Shown here one piece after another: positions 15,134 through 23,211 of a DNA stretch of 64,000 nt (position 1 is the first letter of the stretch; every line of letters begins with the position of its first letter). The stretch is from contig CAWICN010000001.1 of the NCBI GenBank assembly GCA_963834725.1, positions 1,426,001 to 1,490,000 on the forward strand, given 5' to 3'. The stretch is from PALSA-693 sp963834725. Its GTDB lineage: Bacteria > Actinomycetota > Acidimicrobiia > Acidimicrobiales > Palsa-688. Below the pieces are notes generated by a model, which saw nothing but the letters and a program-made list of their open reading frames with translations, was not told where the DNA came from and did not search any database. Made by a program: the position numbers and the translations under genes.

Positions 15134-15964
15134 ATGCACTCTCCCCTGACGACGTCGCCGGCATACGCCGAGGTCGACATCACCCGCCCGGTCGAGCGCT
15201 CCAGCTGGTGGCGGGAGGTGCTCTTCATCGCGTCCTTCTACGGGCTGTACACCCTGGTGCGAGACGTGCGGGGGGAACGTCCGGTCTCGGTCTTCCAGGC
15301 CACCACCAACGCCCGCCGGATCATCAGGCTCGAGCGAGCGCTTGGGCTGTTCCACGAGGCCAATATCCAGCACTGGTTCCTGCAGTACCGGGAGCTGATA
15401 CGTCTCTGTGACGACTACTACGGGACGATCCATTTCGTGGCGGTGGTGGCCGTGCTCGGGCTGCTGTTCTTCCGTTTCCCCTCGCGCTACCGGTTGTGGC
15501 GCAACACCCTGGCCTTCGCCACCGGCCTGGCCCTGGTCGGCTTCTCTTTCTTCCCGCTGCTGCCGCCCCGGCTGCTTCCTCCCGGCTACCACTTCGTCGA
15601 CACCTTGCGGGTCATCGGCGGGCTCTGGAGCTTCTCGTCGGGCCCGGTCAACGACGTTTCAAATCAGTACGCGGCGATGCCCAGCCTGCACACGACCTGG
15701 TCGGCCTGGTGCGCTGTCGCGTTGCTCCCGCTGATTCGGCCGCGCTGGGGGAAGGTCCTCGTGCTGCTCTATCCGGCGGCCACCGTCTTCTGCATCATTG
15801 TGACCGCCAACCACTACTTCGCGGACGTGATCGCGGGCCTGCTGCTGCTGGCGGTTTCCTATGTGCTCGCGGTAGTGCTCACCTCGGCCGTCGACCGGAT
15901 GCACGCCAAGCGAGCCATTGCTGCCTCGTCCCGTGAGGAGCTGGCAGGCAACGGACCGTCGTGA
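15134..15964 (+). CDS. PAP2-family membrane phosphatase / phosphotransferase
   Basis: A 276-residue integral membrane protein with about six hydrophobic helices. The PAP2_3 catalytic motifs are 'AAMPSLHTTWSAWC' near residue 178 and 'VTANHYFADVIAGLLL' near residue 224, both with the required His. The N-terminal half ('LERALGLFHEANIQHWFL') resembles the inositol-phosphoceramide-synthase-like actinobacterial subgroup. It could dephosphorylate prenyl or lipid phosphates or transfer a head group. Its stop overlaps the GTG of a prenyl synthase gene (GTGA), suggesting a lipid or isoprenoid role. Confidence 0.83.
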   Translation: MHSPLTTSPAYAEVDITRPVERSSWWREVLFIASFYGLYTLVRDVRGERPVSVFQATTNARRIIRLERALGLFHEANIQHWFLQYRELIRLCDDYYGTIHFVAVVAVLGLLFFRFPSRYRLWRNTLAFATGLALVGFSFFPLLPPRLLPPGYHFVDTLRVIGGLWSFSSGPVNDVSNQYAAMPSLHTTWSAWCAVALLPLIRPRWGKVLVLLYPAATVFCIIVTANHYFADVIAGLLLLAVSYVLAVVLTSAVDRMHAKRAIAASSREELAGNGPS

Positions 15965-16896
15965 GCGACCGCCCGGGCCGGGGCGCGCCCGGGTCCCTGG
16001 CCAAGGTGACTACCCGGGTGGATCGCCGTCTCGACCGGCTCCTCTCGCCCGAAATCGAACGCTGGGCGGCGATCGATCCTGACCTCCGGGTCCCCTTGAC
16101 GACGCTACGGTCGGCTGTCCTGGGCGGGGGAAAGCGGCTGCGGCCGGCGTTCTGCTACTGGTCGTTCGTCGGGGCCGGCGGCGACCCCGATGCACCGCTC
16201 GTCGTCGACGCCGGCGCGGCCCTGGAGATGCTGCATGCGGCCGCGCTGATCCACGACGACGTGATCGACGGCTCTGACCGACGGCACGGCACCGACACCG
16301 TGCACATGGCGAACCAGGCCCGTCATCGGGAGGGGACGTGGCGGGGCGACAGCAGCCGGTTCGGGACAGGGGTCGCGATCCTGCTCGGCGATCTGGCGCT
16401 GGCCTACAGCGGCCGTCTGCTCGCCGGCGCCCCGCCGGCGGCCAGGGCCGTGTTCGACGATCGGCACATCGAGGTCAACATGGGCCAGTACCTCGACATC
16501 CTCGGAGCCGCTCAACGGGGGGCGGGAGAGGCGGGCGGCGCCGTCGGGGCGCGGGAGACGGTCGGCGCGGTCGGGGCGGTCGGGGCGGTCGGGGCGGTCG
16601 GCGACGACCTGCGGGAGGGAAAACCGACCCTGCTCATCAGCCTGGCCTGGGCCGGCGCCACCCACGACGGCGCCCGGCTCCTCGAGGAACGCCTCGGCCG
16701 CCCGGACCTCTCGGAGTCCGAGGTCCTCGAGCTCCGATCGGTGATCGAGTCTTCGGGGGCACGGGTGCGGGTCGAGGCGACCATCGAAGTGCTGGCGGCC
16801 GCAGCCGATGCCGCCCTGCCCAGGCTCCCCTTCCACGCGGACGCACGGGAGGCCCTGGGCGAGCTGGCCGCTTTCGCCACCGGCCGCGACCGCTGA
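15961..16896 (+). CDS. Polyprenyl diphosphate synthase with internal deletion replaced by a Gly-Ala-Val repeat
   Basis: A 311-residue trans-prenyltransferase homologue. Present are 'GGGKRLRPAFCYW', the first Asp-rich motif in 'LIHDDVIDGSDRRHG' near residue 99, 'MGQYLDILGAA', and then 'GDDLREGKPTLLISLA'. Family members have roughly 75-90 residues between the last two motifs, including YTVERPL and the second DDxxD (FQLRDD..G). Here there are only about 37, ending in four GAV repeats encoded by a 9-bp tandem repeat. The missing segment contains the IPP-site aspartates, so activity is doubtful. It may be a decaying gene, a non-catalytic subunit or an assembly collapse. The frame is intact. Confidence 0.8.
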   Translation: MSDRPGRGAPGSLAKVTTRVDRRLDRLLSPEIERWAAIDPDLRVPLTTLRSAVLGGGKRLRPAFCYWSFVGAGGDPDAPLVVDAGAALEMLHAAALIHDDVIDGSDRRHGTDTVHMANQARHREGTWRGDSSRFGTGVAILLGDLALAYSGRLLAGAPPAARAVFDDRHIEVNMGQYLDILGAAQRGAGEAGGAVGARETVGAVGAVGAVGAVGDDLREGKPTLLISLAWAGATHDGARLLEERLGRPDLSESEVLELRSVIESSGARVRVEATIEVLAAAADAALPRLPFHADAREALGELAAFATGRDR

Positions 16897-16952
16897 CCTA
16901 CGCGGATCGAACTGGCCTGGCTGGCCGGCCGTCACCCCATGAGGGCAGCCCG

Positions 16953-17045
16953 CTTTTCTGTAGCGCCCGCCCCTTTGATTGGGCACAATTTGCTTCAGAG
17001 AATGCGGGCGGCCCCCGCTAACGGGCGCAGTTCGCGTCAGAGAAT
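16953..17045 (+). repeat. 93-bp structured intergenic repeat, copy 2, in the dxs leader region
   Basis: It carries TTTTCTG (16954-16960) and CAGAGAAT at 16996-17003 and 17038-17045, again 42 bp apart, with hairpins gccc-loop-gggc and cccg-ctaa-cggg. The latter replaces ccct-caaa-aggg in copy 1, a compensatory change. It lies in the 273-bp gap between the prenyl synthase and dxs, 124 bp before the dxs start, in the same orientation as copy 1. Confidence 0.75.
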
Positions 17046-17157
17046 AGGACCGGCGTCCGGCGGCCCCGGGACCCGGCCGAGCCGACGAGCTCCGGGCGAA
17101 CCCCTCCTTCCGCTTGAGTTCCGGTGTCTGTGCACCGATGGGACGACGGCCAGGCGG

Positions 17158-17163
17158 TAGCCT
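17158..17163 (+). promoter_or_regulatory. -10-like hexamer giving a leaderless dxs start
   Basis: TAGCCT is followed by 6 nt and the dxs ATG at 17170, with no Shine-Dalgarno. The geometry matches leaderless actinobacterial promoters. The same pattern occurs before several other genes here. Confidence 0.4.
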
Positions 17164-17169
17164 GAGACG

Positions 17170-19071
17170 ATGCTGCTGGAGTCGATCAACTCCCCGGCCG
17201 ATCTCGCCACGCTCGACAGCGACGAGCTGGCCACTCTGGCCGAGGAGATCCGTGGCTTCATCGTCCAGGCAGTATCAGCGACGAGCGGCCATCTGGGCTC
17301 CAACCTGGGTGCGGTGGAGCTGACGCTGGCCCTGCATCGGGTGTTTAACTCGCCGCGGGACATTCTCCTCTGGGATACCGGTCACCAGGCGTACGTGCAC
17401 AAGATCGTGACCGGCCGGCGGGAGATGTTCGCCACTCTGCGGCAGACGGGTGGCCTGTCGGGCTACCCGTCCCGGGCGGAGTCGGTGCACGACTGGGTGG
17501 AGAACAGTCACGCCTCGACGATCCTCAGCTACGCCCATGGTCTGGCCGCGGCGGTAGCCCGAAGCAGCAGCCCGGAACGCAGGGTGGTGGCGGTGATCGG
17601 CGACGGGTCCATGACCGGCGGCATGGCGTACGAAGGGCTCAACAACCTCGGGCACAGCGGGAGCCGGGTGGTTGTGGTCCTCAACGACAACGGCCGCTCC
17701 TACGCTCCCACCATCTCCCGGCTGTCGGAGAGCCTGACCAAGCTTCGCCTTCACCCGGGGCTCACATCGGTGCGGGCCCGCTTCGAGGAGGGGCTGCGGG
17801 ACCTCCCCGGAGTCGGGAACCTGGCCTACTCCAGCCTCCAGGGCCTGTACTCGGCCGTACGGGAGGTGATCGAGCCGCCGGCCTTCTTCGAGGCCCTCGG
17901 CGTCCGTTACGTCGGCCCGATCGACGGCCACGACATCGCCGGCATGGAGATCGCCCTGCGCCAGGCGACCGAGTTCAATGGGCCCATCGTCGTTCATGTG
18001 GTGACCCAGAAGGGCCGGGGTTACGGACCCGCCGAAGACGACGACGAGAAATGTCTGCACGACGCCCCGGTTTTCGATCCCGCCGTCGGGCCACCGCAGG
18101 GCTGGGCGGCCCCCAAGGGGTACACCCAGGCCTTCAACGAGGCCATGCTCGACGTCGGCGAGCGCTACCCCAACGTCGTCGCCCTGACGGCCGCCATGCC
18201 CGGCCCGACCGGCCTCCTGCCGTTCGCGGACCGTTGGCCCGACCGCTTCTTCGACGTCGGCATCGCCGAGCAGACGGCCGTCACCTCAGCGGCCGGCATG
18301 GCAATGGGCGGCCTGCGTCCCGTGGTGGCCGTGTACTCCACCTTCTTCAGCCGGGCCTTCGACCAGGCCAACCTCGACGTCGGGCTCCACGGGCTGCCCG
18401 TCATCTTTGCTCTGGACCGGGCCGGCATCACCGGCCCGGACGGTCCGAGCCATCACGGCGTGCTGGACATCGCCCTCTGCCTCCGGATCCCCGGCATGAC
18501 CATCTTCGCCCCGTCCTCGGCCGAAGAGGTGCCGATCATGCTGGAGACCGCGCTCGGGCTCACCGGTCCGGCCGCGATCCGGTGGCCTCGAACCGCCGCC
18601 CGCTACGTCAGCCCCGATCAGGTCGGGGCCGGTCTGAGGGGCCGGCTGGTTCGCCGCGGCAATCCGGCCAGTACCGGTTCCGTTTGCATCCTGGCCGTCG
18701 GGAAGATGCTCGAAGCCGCCGAGGAGGCGGCTGAAATCCTCGCCGTCGAAGGGCACGAGGCGACGGTGTGGGACGTGCGTGTTGTCAGGCCTCTCGACCC
18801 CCACATGATCGCCGACGCCGGCCGTCACGACGTTATCGTGACCGTCGAGGACGGCGTCCGTTCGGGCGGGGCCGGATCTCTGATCGCCGACGCCGTGGGG
18901 GACCTTTGCGAGACGAGGACCAGCCCGCCGGTGCTCATCCTCGGGATACCGGCGGCCTACATCCCCCACGGGACCCCGGAGCTGATCCTCTCCCAGCTCG
19001 GCCTCGACGGGCCGGGTATTGCCGCCGCGGTGGCCAAGAGCCTGCCCCGCCGGGACGACCTGGACGCCTAG
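17170..19071 (+). CDS. dxs: 1-deoxy-D-xylulose-5-phosphate synthase
   Basis: A 633-residue ThDP enzyme condensing pyruvate and glyceraldehyde-3-phosphate in the first step of the MEP isoprenoid pathway. Landmarks are 'LLWDTGHQAYVHKIVTGR', 'GLSGYPSRAESVHDWVENSH', the ThDP/Mg site 'VIGDGSMTGGMAYEGLNN' with 'VVVLNDNGRS', 'RYVGPIDGHD', the transketolase-like second domain with 'FFDVGIAEQTAVTSAAG', and 'FALDRAGITGPDGPSHHG'. Length is typical. It lies downstream of the prenyl synthase, giving an isoprenoid-flavoured cluster, but appears to have its own leaderless promoter. Confidence 0.97.
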   Translation: MLLESINSPADLATLDSDELATLAEEIRGFIVQAVSATSGHLGSNLGAVELTLALHRVFNSPRDILLWDTGHQAYVHKIVTGRREMFATLRQTGGLSGYPSRAESVHDWVENSHASTILSYAHGLAAAVARSSSPERRVVAVIGDGSMTGGMAYEGLNNLGHSGSRVVVVLNDNGRSYAPTISRLSESLTKLRLHPGLTSVRARFEEGLRDLPGVGNLAYSSLQGLYSAVREVIEPPAFFEALGVRYVGPIDGHDIAGMEIALRQATEFNGPIVVHVVTQKGRGYGPAEDDDEKCLHDAPVFDPAVGPPQGWAAPKGYTQAFNEAMLDVGERYPNVVALTAAMPGPTGLLPFADRWPDRFFDVGIAEQTAVTSAAGMAMGGLRPVVAVYSTFFSRAFDQANLDVGLHGLPVIFALDRAGITGPDGPSHHGVLDIALCLRIPGMTIFAPSSAEEVPIMLETALGLTGPAAIRWPRTAARYVSPDQVGAGLRGRLVRRGNPASTGSVCILAVGKMLEAAEEAAEILAVEGHEATVWDVRVVRPLDPHMIADAGRHDVIVTVEDGVRSGGAGSLIADAVGDLCETRTSPPVLILGIPAAYIPHGTPELILSQLGLDGPGIAAAVAKSLPRRDDLDA

Positions 19072-19124
19072 CACCGGGAGCAACTGGTAGCCGCGCTCCG
19101 GCGTCCAGCGCGAGACTTTCGCCC

Positions 19125-19868
19125 ATGGACGCGCTGTCGTACGCAACCACTCTGGCCGCCCAGGGCTCCGCTCTGGCAGACGCCGCGGAGGGCCACCTCC
19201 ACCTACCGGTTCCCTCCTGCCCGGACTGGAAGGTCGAGCAGCTGGTGTCCCATCTGGGCGGCGTCTATGGATGGACTCGGCGGGTGGTCGCCGCCGGCGG
19301 GGAGCGGGTGAGCCCACGCGAGAGCCCGTCACCGCCCGAGGACGCCGCCGATCTGCTCCAGTGGTTCCGGACCAGCCTGGCGGAGCTGTTGGAGGCGCTG
19401 TCCGCCGAGGCCGAGGCCCCGGCATGGAGCTTCCCCGCGAACGCCCCGAACACTGTGGGCTGGTGGCAACGGCGGCAAGCCCTCGAGACCGCGGTGCACC
19501 GCTGGGACGTCCAAACAGCCGTTGATCCCGGGCGCGCTGATCGAATAGCGGCCGAACTCGCCGTGGCAGGGGTAGATGAATTCCTCGCCGACTTCCTGCC
19601 GCGGGTCCTGTCGGCGCAACCCACCGACGCGCTCACGGGAACCCTGCACCTGCATGCCACCGACACGCCGGGAGAGTGGTGGCTGGACTTCGGCGCAGAA
19701 GGGGTGGCCCCGCGGCGAGAGCACGCCAAGGCTGACACCGCGGTGCGCGGCCCGGCATGTGGCCTGTATCTTTGGCTGTGGAACCGCCAGACCCCTGAGG
19801 CCGCTGGACTGGAGGTCTTCGGCCGGGCTGAGACCGCCGACGCCTGGCCGGCCACCGTCAAGCTCTGA
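19125..19868 (+). CDS. Maleylpyruvate isomerase / MDMPI-family mycothiol-dependent enzyme
   Basis: A 247-residue protein of the DinB-like MDMPI superfamily. The N-terminal metal-binding domain has 'VPSCPDWKVEQLVSHLGGVY' (metal His) and 'TVGWWQRRQALETAVHRWDV' (Glu and His ligands). The C-terminal part ('LHLHATDTPGEWWLD') resembles the MDMPI C-domain. Members use mycothiol or are uncharacterised thiol-dependent transferases. Substrate not predictable. Fifty-three bp downstream of dxs; ATG at 19125. Confidence 0.78.
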   Translation: MDALSYATTLAAQGSALADAAEGHLHLPVPSCPDWKVEQLVSHLGGVYGWTRRVVAAGGERVSPRESPSPPEDAADLLQWFRTSLAELLEALSAEAEAPAWSFPANAPNTVGWWQRRQALETAVHRWDVQTAVDPGRADRIAAELAVAGVDEFLADFLPRVLSAQPTDALTGTLHLHATDTPGEWWLDFGAEGVAPRREHAKADTAVRGPACGLYLWLWNRQTPEAAGLEVFGRAETADAWPATVKL

Positions 19869-19928
19869 CCGGTACCGGGAAAGAGGGTCCAGGAGCTCCG
19901 CCATCAGAGGCTCCGTCTGCCGCAGCGG

Positions 19929-20669
19929 TCAGTCGAGCAAGGTCGGTTGAGCGACGGCGTCGCCGAGTTCGATAGGCTGCAGGAGGTCGGAACTGTCGTT
20001 GCGGACGTTGCCGACGCGGGAACTGACCGCATGGCGGATGAGCGTGTCGGCCGGGGCAGGCTGCAGGAGCGCCATCAGGTCGGCTTCCCCGACGCCACCG
20101 GCTCGAAGCCACGGCTCGAACTGGTGACGTTCGAGGATGACGGGCATGCGGTTGTGTATGCCGTGCATGTCGGGCCCGGCGGTGGTCGTGATGATGGTGC
20201 AGGAGTGCAACCAGGTATCGTTCTCGGGGTCTTTCCACGGTTCCCACAGGCCGGCGAAGGCGAGGGGGAACCCGTCGCAGCGGTGGAAGTAGAAAGGTTG
20301 ACGTTTGCCGTTGGTGTCTTTGCGCCATTCGTAGAAGCCGTCCACGATCACGGCCAGGCGACGCGTTCGGAACGCCTTGCGGAAGGCTGGTTTGGTGGTA
20401 AGGGTTTCGGCCCTGGCGTTGAAGAGCCGGTTACCTTGGCTCTTGTCCTTGGACCAGGGCGGGATCAGGCCCCAACGGTAGTCGTCGAGAATCAGCGGTA
20501 CGTCTTCGGGATCGGACCTGCGGGGCAGGGCCAGCCCGAAGAGGTTGTTGGTCGGGCCGACGTTCCAGAGCGGCCCGTCGGGTTGGCGGTCGAGGTCCGG
20601 GGCCAGATCGGCGTCGAAGATCTCGGCCAGACGTTCCGGCGGGGTGTAGCTGGTGGTCCTTCCACACAT
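19929..20669 (-). CDS. SOS response-associated peptidase (SRAP, YedK/HMCES) family protein
   Basis: A 246-residue SRAP protein. It begins 'MCGRTTSYTPPERLAEIF'; Cys2, exposed after Met removal, forms the thiazolidine crosslink to abasic sites in single-stranded DNA. Other conserved segments are 'WGLIPPWSKD', 'LFNARAETLTTKPAFRKAF', 'VIVDGFYEWRKD' (catalytic Glu) and 'IHNRMPVILE' (catalytic His). It protects stalled forks and abasic sites. Length is normal. The degraded glycosidase gene abuts its 5' end on the same strand. Confidence 0.94.
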   Translation of the reverse strand: MCGRTTSYTPPERLAEIFDADLAPDLDRQPDGPLWNVGPTNNLFGLALPRRSDPEDVPLILDDYRWGLIPPWSKDKSQGNRLFNARAETLTTKPAFRKAFRTRRLAVIVDGFYEWRKDTNGKRQPFYFHRCDGFPLAFAGLWEPWKDPENDTWLHSCTIITTTAGPDMHGIHNRMPVILERHQFEPWLRAGGVGEADLMALLQPAPADTLIRHAVSSRVGNVRNDSSDLLQPIELGDAVAQPTLLD

Positions 20670-20678
20670 GGGTCCTGG

Positions 20679-21453
20679 TCAGGGTAGGCGACGGTGCCAG
20701 GTTCGCCGGTCAGGCGGCGAGCCCAGGGGGATCACATGCGGCAGGAACCCGGTCCGAAGCCAACCCAGAAGCCCGCTTCGGCCCGCACATGGGAGAGAAG
20801 GGGTACGGGCTGTCAGCTGTCCACTCACCGAGCAAACAGGGCGATGCAGTCGCGGCTGCTGGCCCAGCTCCATGGCCCGCACCGCCCCGGCCCGAACCGG
20901 GAGCTGGGCGAGGGTATAGGCGCTCAGCCCCGGTCCGGCCACGTACACCAGGGCTCCATCCGCGGTCACGCCGAGGCCCGATCGCCATACCAGGACCTGG
21001 TTGCCGAGGGTGTGGCCCCAGCGGGCCGGGTCGTTGTTCTGGACCCTCTGGGGCTGGTTGGCCGCCATCGACGATCAGCTCCAGGTTCTGCCGGGGTTTT
21101 TGAGGTTGGTGTGGCGAGGGGGCCATGACCAACCCGGGGGTCTGCATCGAGACATCCCTGCCCCACTGACCGACGTGGAGGGTGCCGTCGGCGGTGATCC
21201 ACAGGGTGGCGGCGCCGGCTCGCATCGTCCGGGCGAAGCGGCCGGAGTCGTAGTAGCCGCCCTGGGCGTCCTCCATCTTGAAGCCCGAGTTGAAGGCGGC
21301 CAGCAGCTGCGGCCGCAGGGACGCATCGATGGGCAGCTGGTGCGCCCAGCCCGACCCGCCCGGCTCGAGGGCCGATCGGCGGCGTGGGATGCCCGTAAAG
21401 GCGCCGAAACGGAGAGCACCGCCGGTAAACTTCCCGGTGCTGGGCAAATCCAT
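20679..21453 (-). pseudogene. Degraded phosphodiester glycosidase (NAGPA-domain) gene
   Basis: Similarity to the NAGPA domain is spread over two frames. 20710-21453 reads 'EPGGSGWAHQLPIDASLRPQ', 'LLAAFNSGFKMEDAQGGYY', 'GTLHVGQWGRDVSMQTPG' and 'NLELIVDGGQPAP'. Near 21030-21045 the similarity moves frame into 20679-21068, which reads 'NDPARWGHTLGNQVLVWRSG', 'GVTADGALVYVAGPGLSAYT' and 'VRAGAVRAMEL'. The domain then ends prematurely, without the expected aspartate-rich continuation. The N-terminal membrane or secretion part is also absent: the ORF starts within the domain right at the divergent membrane-protein gene. A frameshift, a 5' truncation and an altered 3' end together indicate a non-functional gene. 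Confidence 0.75.
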
Positions 21454-21454
21454 T

Positions 21455-23146
21455 ATGGCTTTTTCCTACCCCACTCCCCCCGACGTGCTCTCCGGTCGTC
21501 CCAGGTGGCGGGAACAGGCAGACGCAATCGCCCCGGCGATGCTGGCCCTGGCCCTGGCCTCCATGGTCTGGCTGCTCGGCTGGCGCGGCGTGGACCAGGC
21601 CGCTCAGTTCTACCGGGTCATGGAGTTCAAGGCGCACGGCCTGATGCTGCTTGACGCGGGTTGGTACGGCGGAAACTTCCCCCTGGGTTACAGCGTGCTC
21701 GCACCCGCAATCGGCGCCGTGGTGGGCATCCCGGTCGCGTTCGTGGCGGCTGCTGTCCTCGCGACCTGGTCCTTCGACAAGATGGTGTCCTTCAACCTGG
21801 GGAGCCGGCCCCTCGGCACCTGGTATTTCGCGATATCGAGCATCCTGCCCGTCGCTATCGGTCAGCTCCCGTTCCTGTGGGGCGAGGCGCTCGGGCTGAC
21901 GGCCCTCGTGGCCTTGCAACGGGGCAAGCGCCCACTGGCCCTCCTGCTCGGGAGCCTGGCGGCATTGTGCTCCCCGCTCGCGGCGGCCTTCCTCGCCATG
22001 GTCTGCCTGGCCTGGGCCGCCTATGGCTCCGGCCGGCGGGGCTGGCTCATCGGCACGGCCGGCGTCAGCCTGGCCCTGATCCTGCTGCTCGGTCTGCTCT
22101 TCCCCGGCGACGGCGCGTTTCCTTTCCCGTGGCAGGGACTGGTCGTGACCGAGTTGCTCTGCCTGACCGCGCTGACCCCGCTCGTGCGGACGACGCCGGC
22201 GGTCCGGCTGGCGGCGCTTCTGTACGGTGCCGCCACGTTTTTCTCATTCCTGGTCCCCAACCCTCTCGGCGGCAATGCCCCCCGGTTGGCCGCCTCGATC
22301 GGAGTGCCGCTGCTCGCCTGCTTCCTCACCGCACCGGGACCGGCGCTAGCCCGGCTCAGCCCGGCCGGGCTGTTGAGCCGGCTGACCGGTGGGCGGCCGA
22401 TCGAGCTCGGTCCCCGGTGGCGGGTCGCCGCGGTCGGGCTGGTGATCCCGTTCGCGATCTGGCAGTGGGCGCCGAGCGGATCGGTCGTCACCTCACCATC
22501 GACCGATCCCGAGCTGCACCAGAGCTTCTACCAGCCCCTTCTCACCGAGCTGACGGCGGTGGCGCCGGGGACGATCCGGGTCGAGGTGCCGCCGACGCTC
22601 GAGCACTGGGAAGCGGCCTTTGTCGCGTCATCTCACGTGACCCTGGCCCGGGGCTGGGAACGCCAGCTCGATGTGGCCAACAACCCCCTCTTCTACACGG
22701 AGAACGCCCTCACCCCGACGTCCTACAAAAACTGGCTGGATTTCAACGGGATCACCTGGGTGGCGCTCCCCTCAGCGCCGCTCGACTACGCGGCCGAGGC
22801 CGAGGGCCGCCTGCTGTCGAGCGGAGCGGTCCCGGGGCTCCAGCTGGTGTGGGCGACCCCGCAATGGACGTTGTGGCACGTCGACGGCAGCCCCGGGCTG
22901 GTGAGCGGGGCAGCGGCTCTCACCTCCATCGTTCCCGACCACCTCATCCTGTCGGTCAGCCAGCCCGGTTCGATCAAACTCCGGGTCCGGTACTCGGCAT
23001 TCTGGACAGTGACGAAGGGCTTCGGCTGCCTGTCGTCGGCACCTGGCGGCTGGGTGGAAATCAATGCGCTCACCCCCGGGCCGCTCGAGTTGTCGGCCAC
23101 GATGCTCCCACCCCCTGCGCCGGCGTACTGTCCCAACCACACGTAG
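21455..23146 (+). CDS. Large polytopic membrane protein, GT-C-like, paralogue 1
   Basis: A 563-residue protein. About eleven hydrophobic helices fill residues 25-350, followed by an extracytoplasmic-looking C-domain with 'HVTLARGWERQLDVANNPLF', 'LTPTSYKNWLDFNGITWVAL' and 'APLDYA'. The N-terminal 'LGWRGVDQAAQFYRVMEF' resembles GT-C glycosyltransferase first-loop regions (one candidate Asp), but no established family motif is certain. It is clearly homologous over its full length to 32252-34108. Divergent from the broken NAGPA gene, which fits a polysaccharide or teichoic-acid context (inference). ATG at 21455. Confidence 0.65.
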   Translation: MAFSYPTPPDVLSGRPRWREQADAIAPAMLALALASMVWLLGWRGVDQAAQFYRVMEFKAHGLMLLDAGWYGGNFPLGYSVLAPAIGAVVGIPVAFVAAAVLATWSFDKMVSFNLGSRPLGTWYFAISSILPVAIGQLPFLWGEALGLTALVALQRGKRPLALLLGSLAALCSPLAAAFLAMVCLAWAAYGSGRRGWLIGTAGVSLALILLLGLLFPGDGAFPFPWQGLVVTELLCLTALTPLVRTTPAVRLAALLYGAATFFSFLVPNPLGGNAPRLAASIGVPLLACFLTAPGPALARLSPAGLLSRLTGGRPIELGPRWRVAAVGLVIPFAIWQWAPSGSVVTSPSTDPELHQSFYQPLLTELTAVAPGTIRVEVPPTLEHWEAAFVASSHVTLARGWERQLDVANNPLFYTENALTPTSYKNWLDFNGITWVALPSAPLDYAAEAEGRLLSSGAVPGLQLVWATPQWTLWHVDGSPGLVSGAAALTSIVPDHLILSVSQPGSIKLRVRYSAFWTVTKGFGCLSSAPGGWVEINALTPGPLELSATMLPPPAPAYCPNHT

Positions 23147-23211
23147 CCCGGCGAGCCGGGTCGGGTGTCGGGGGGCGGGGGGCGGCGGGCGGTGGCCGGC
23201 AGGCGGAACGC

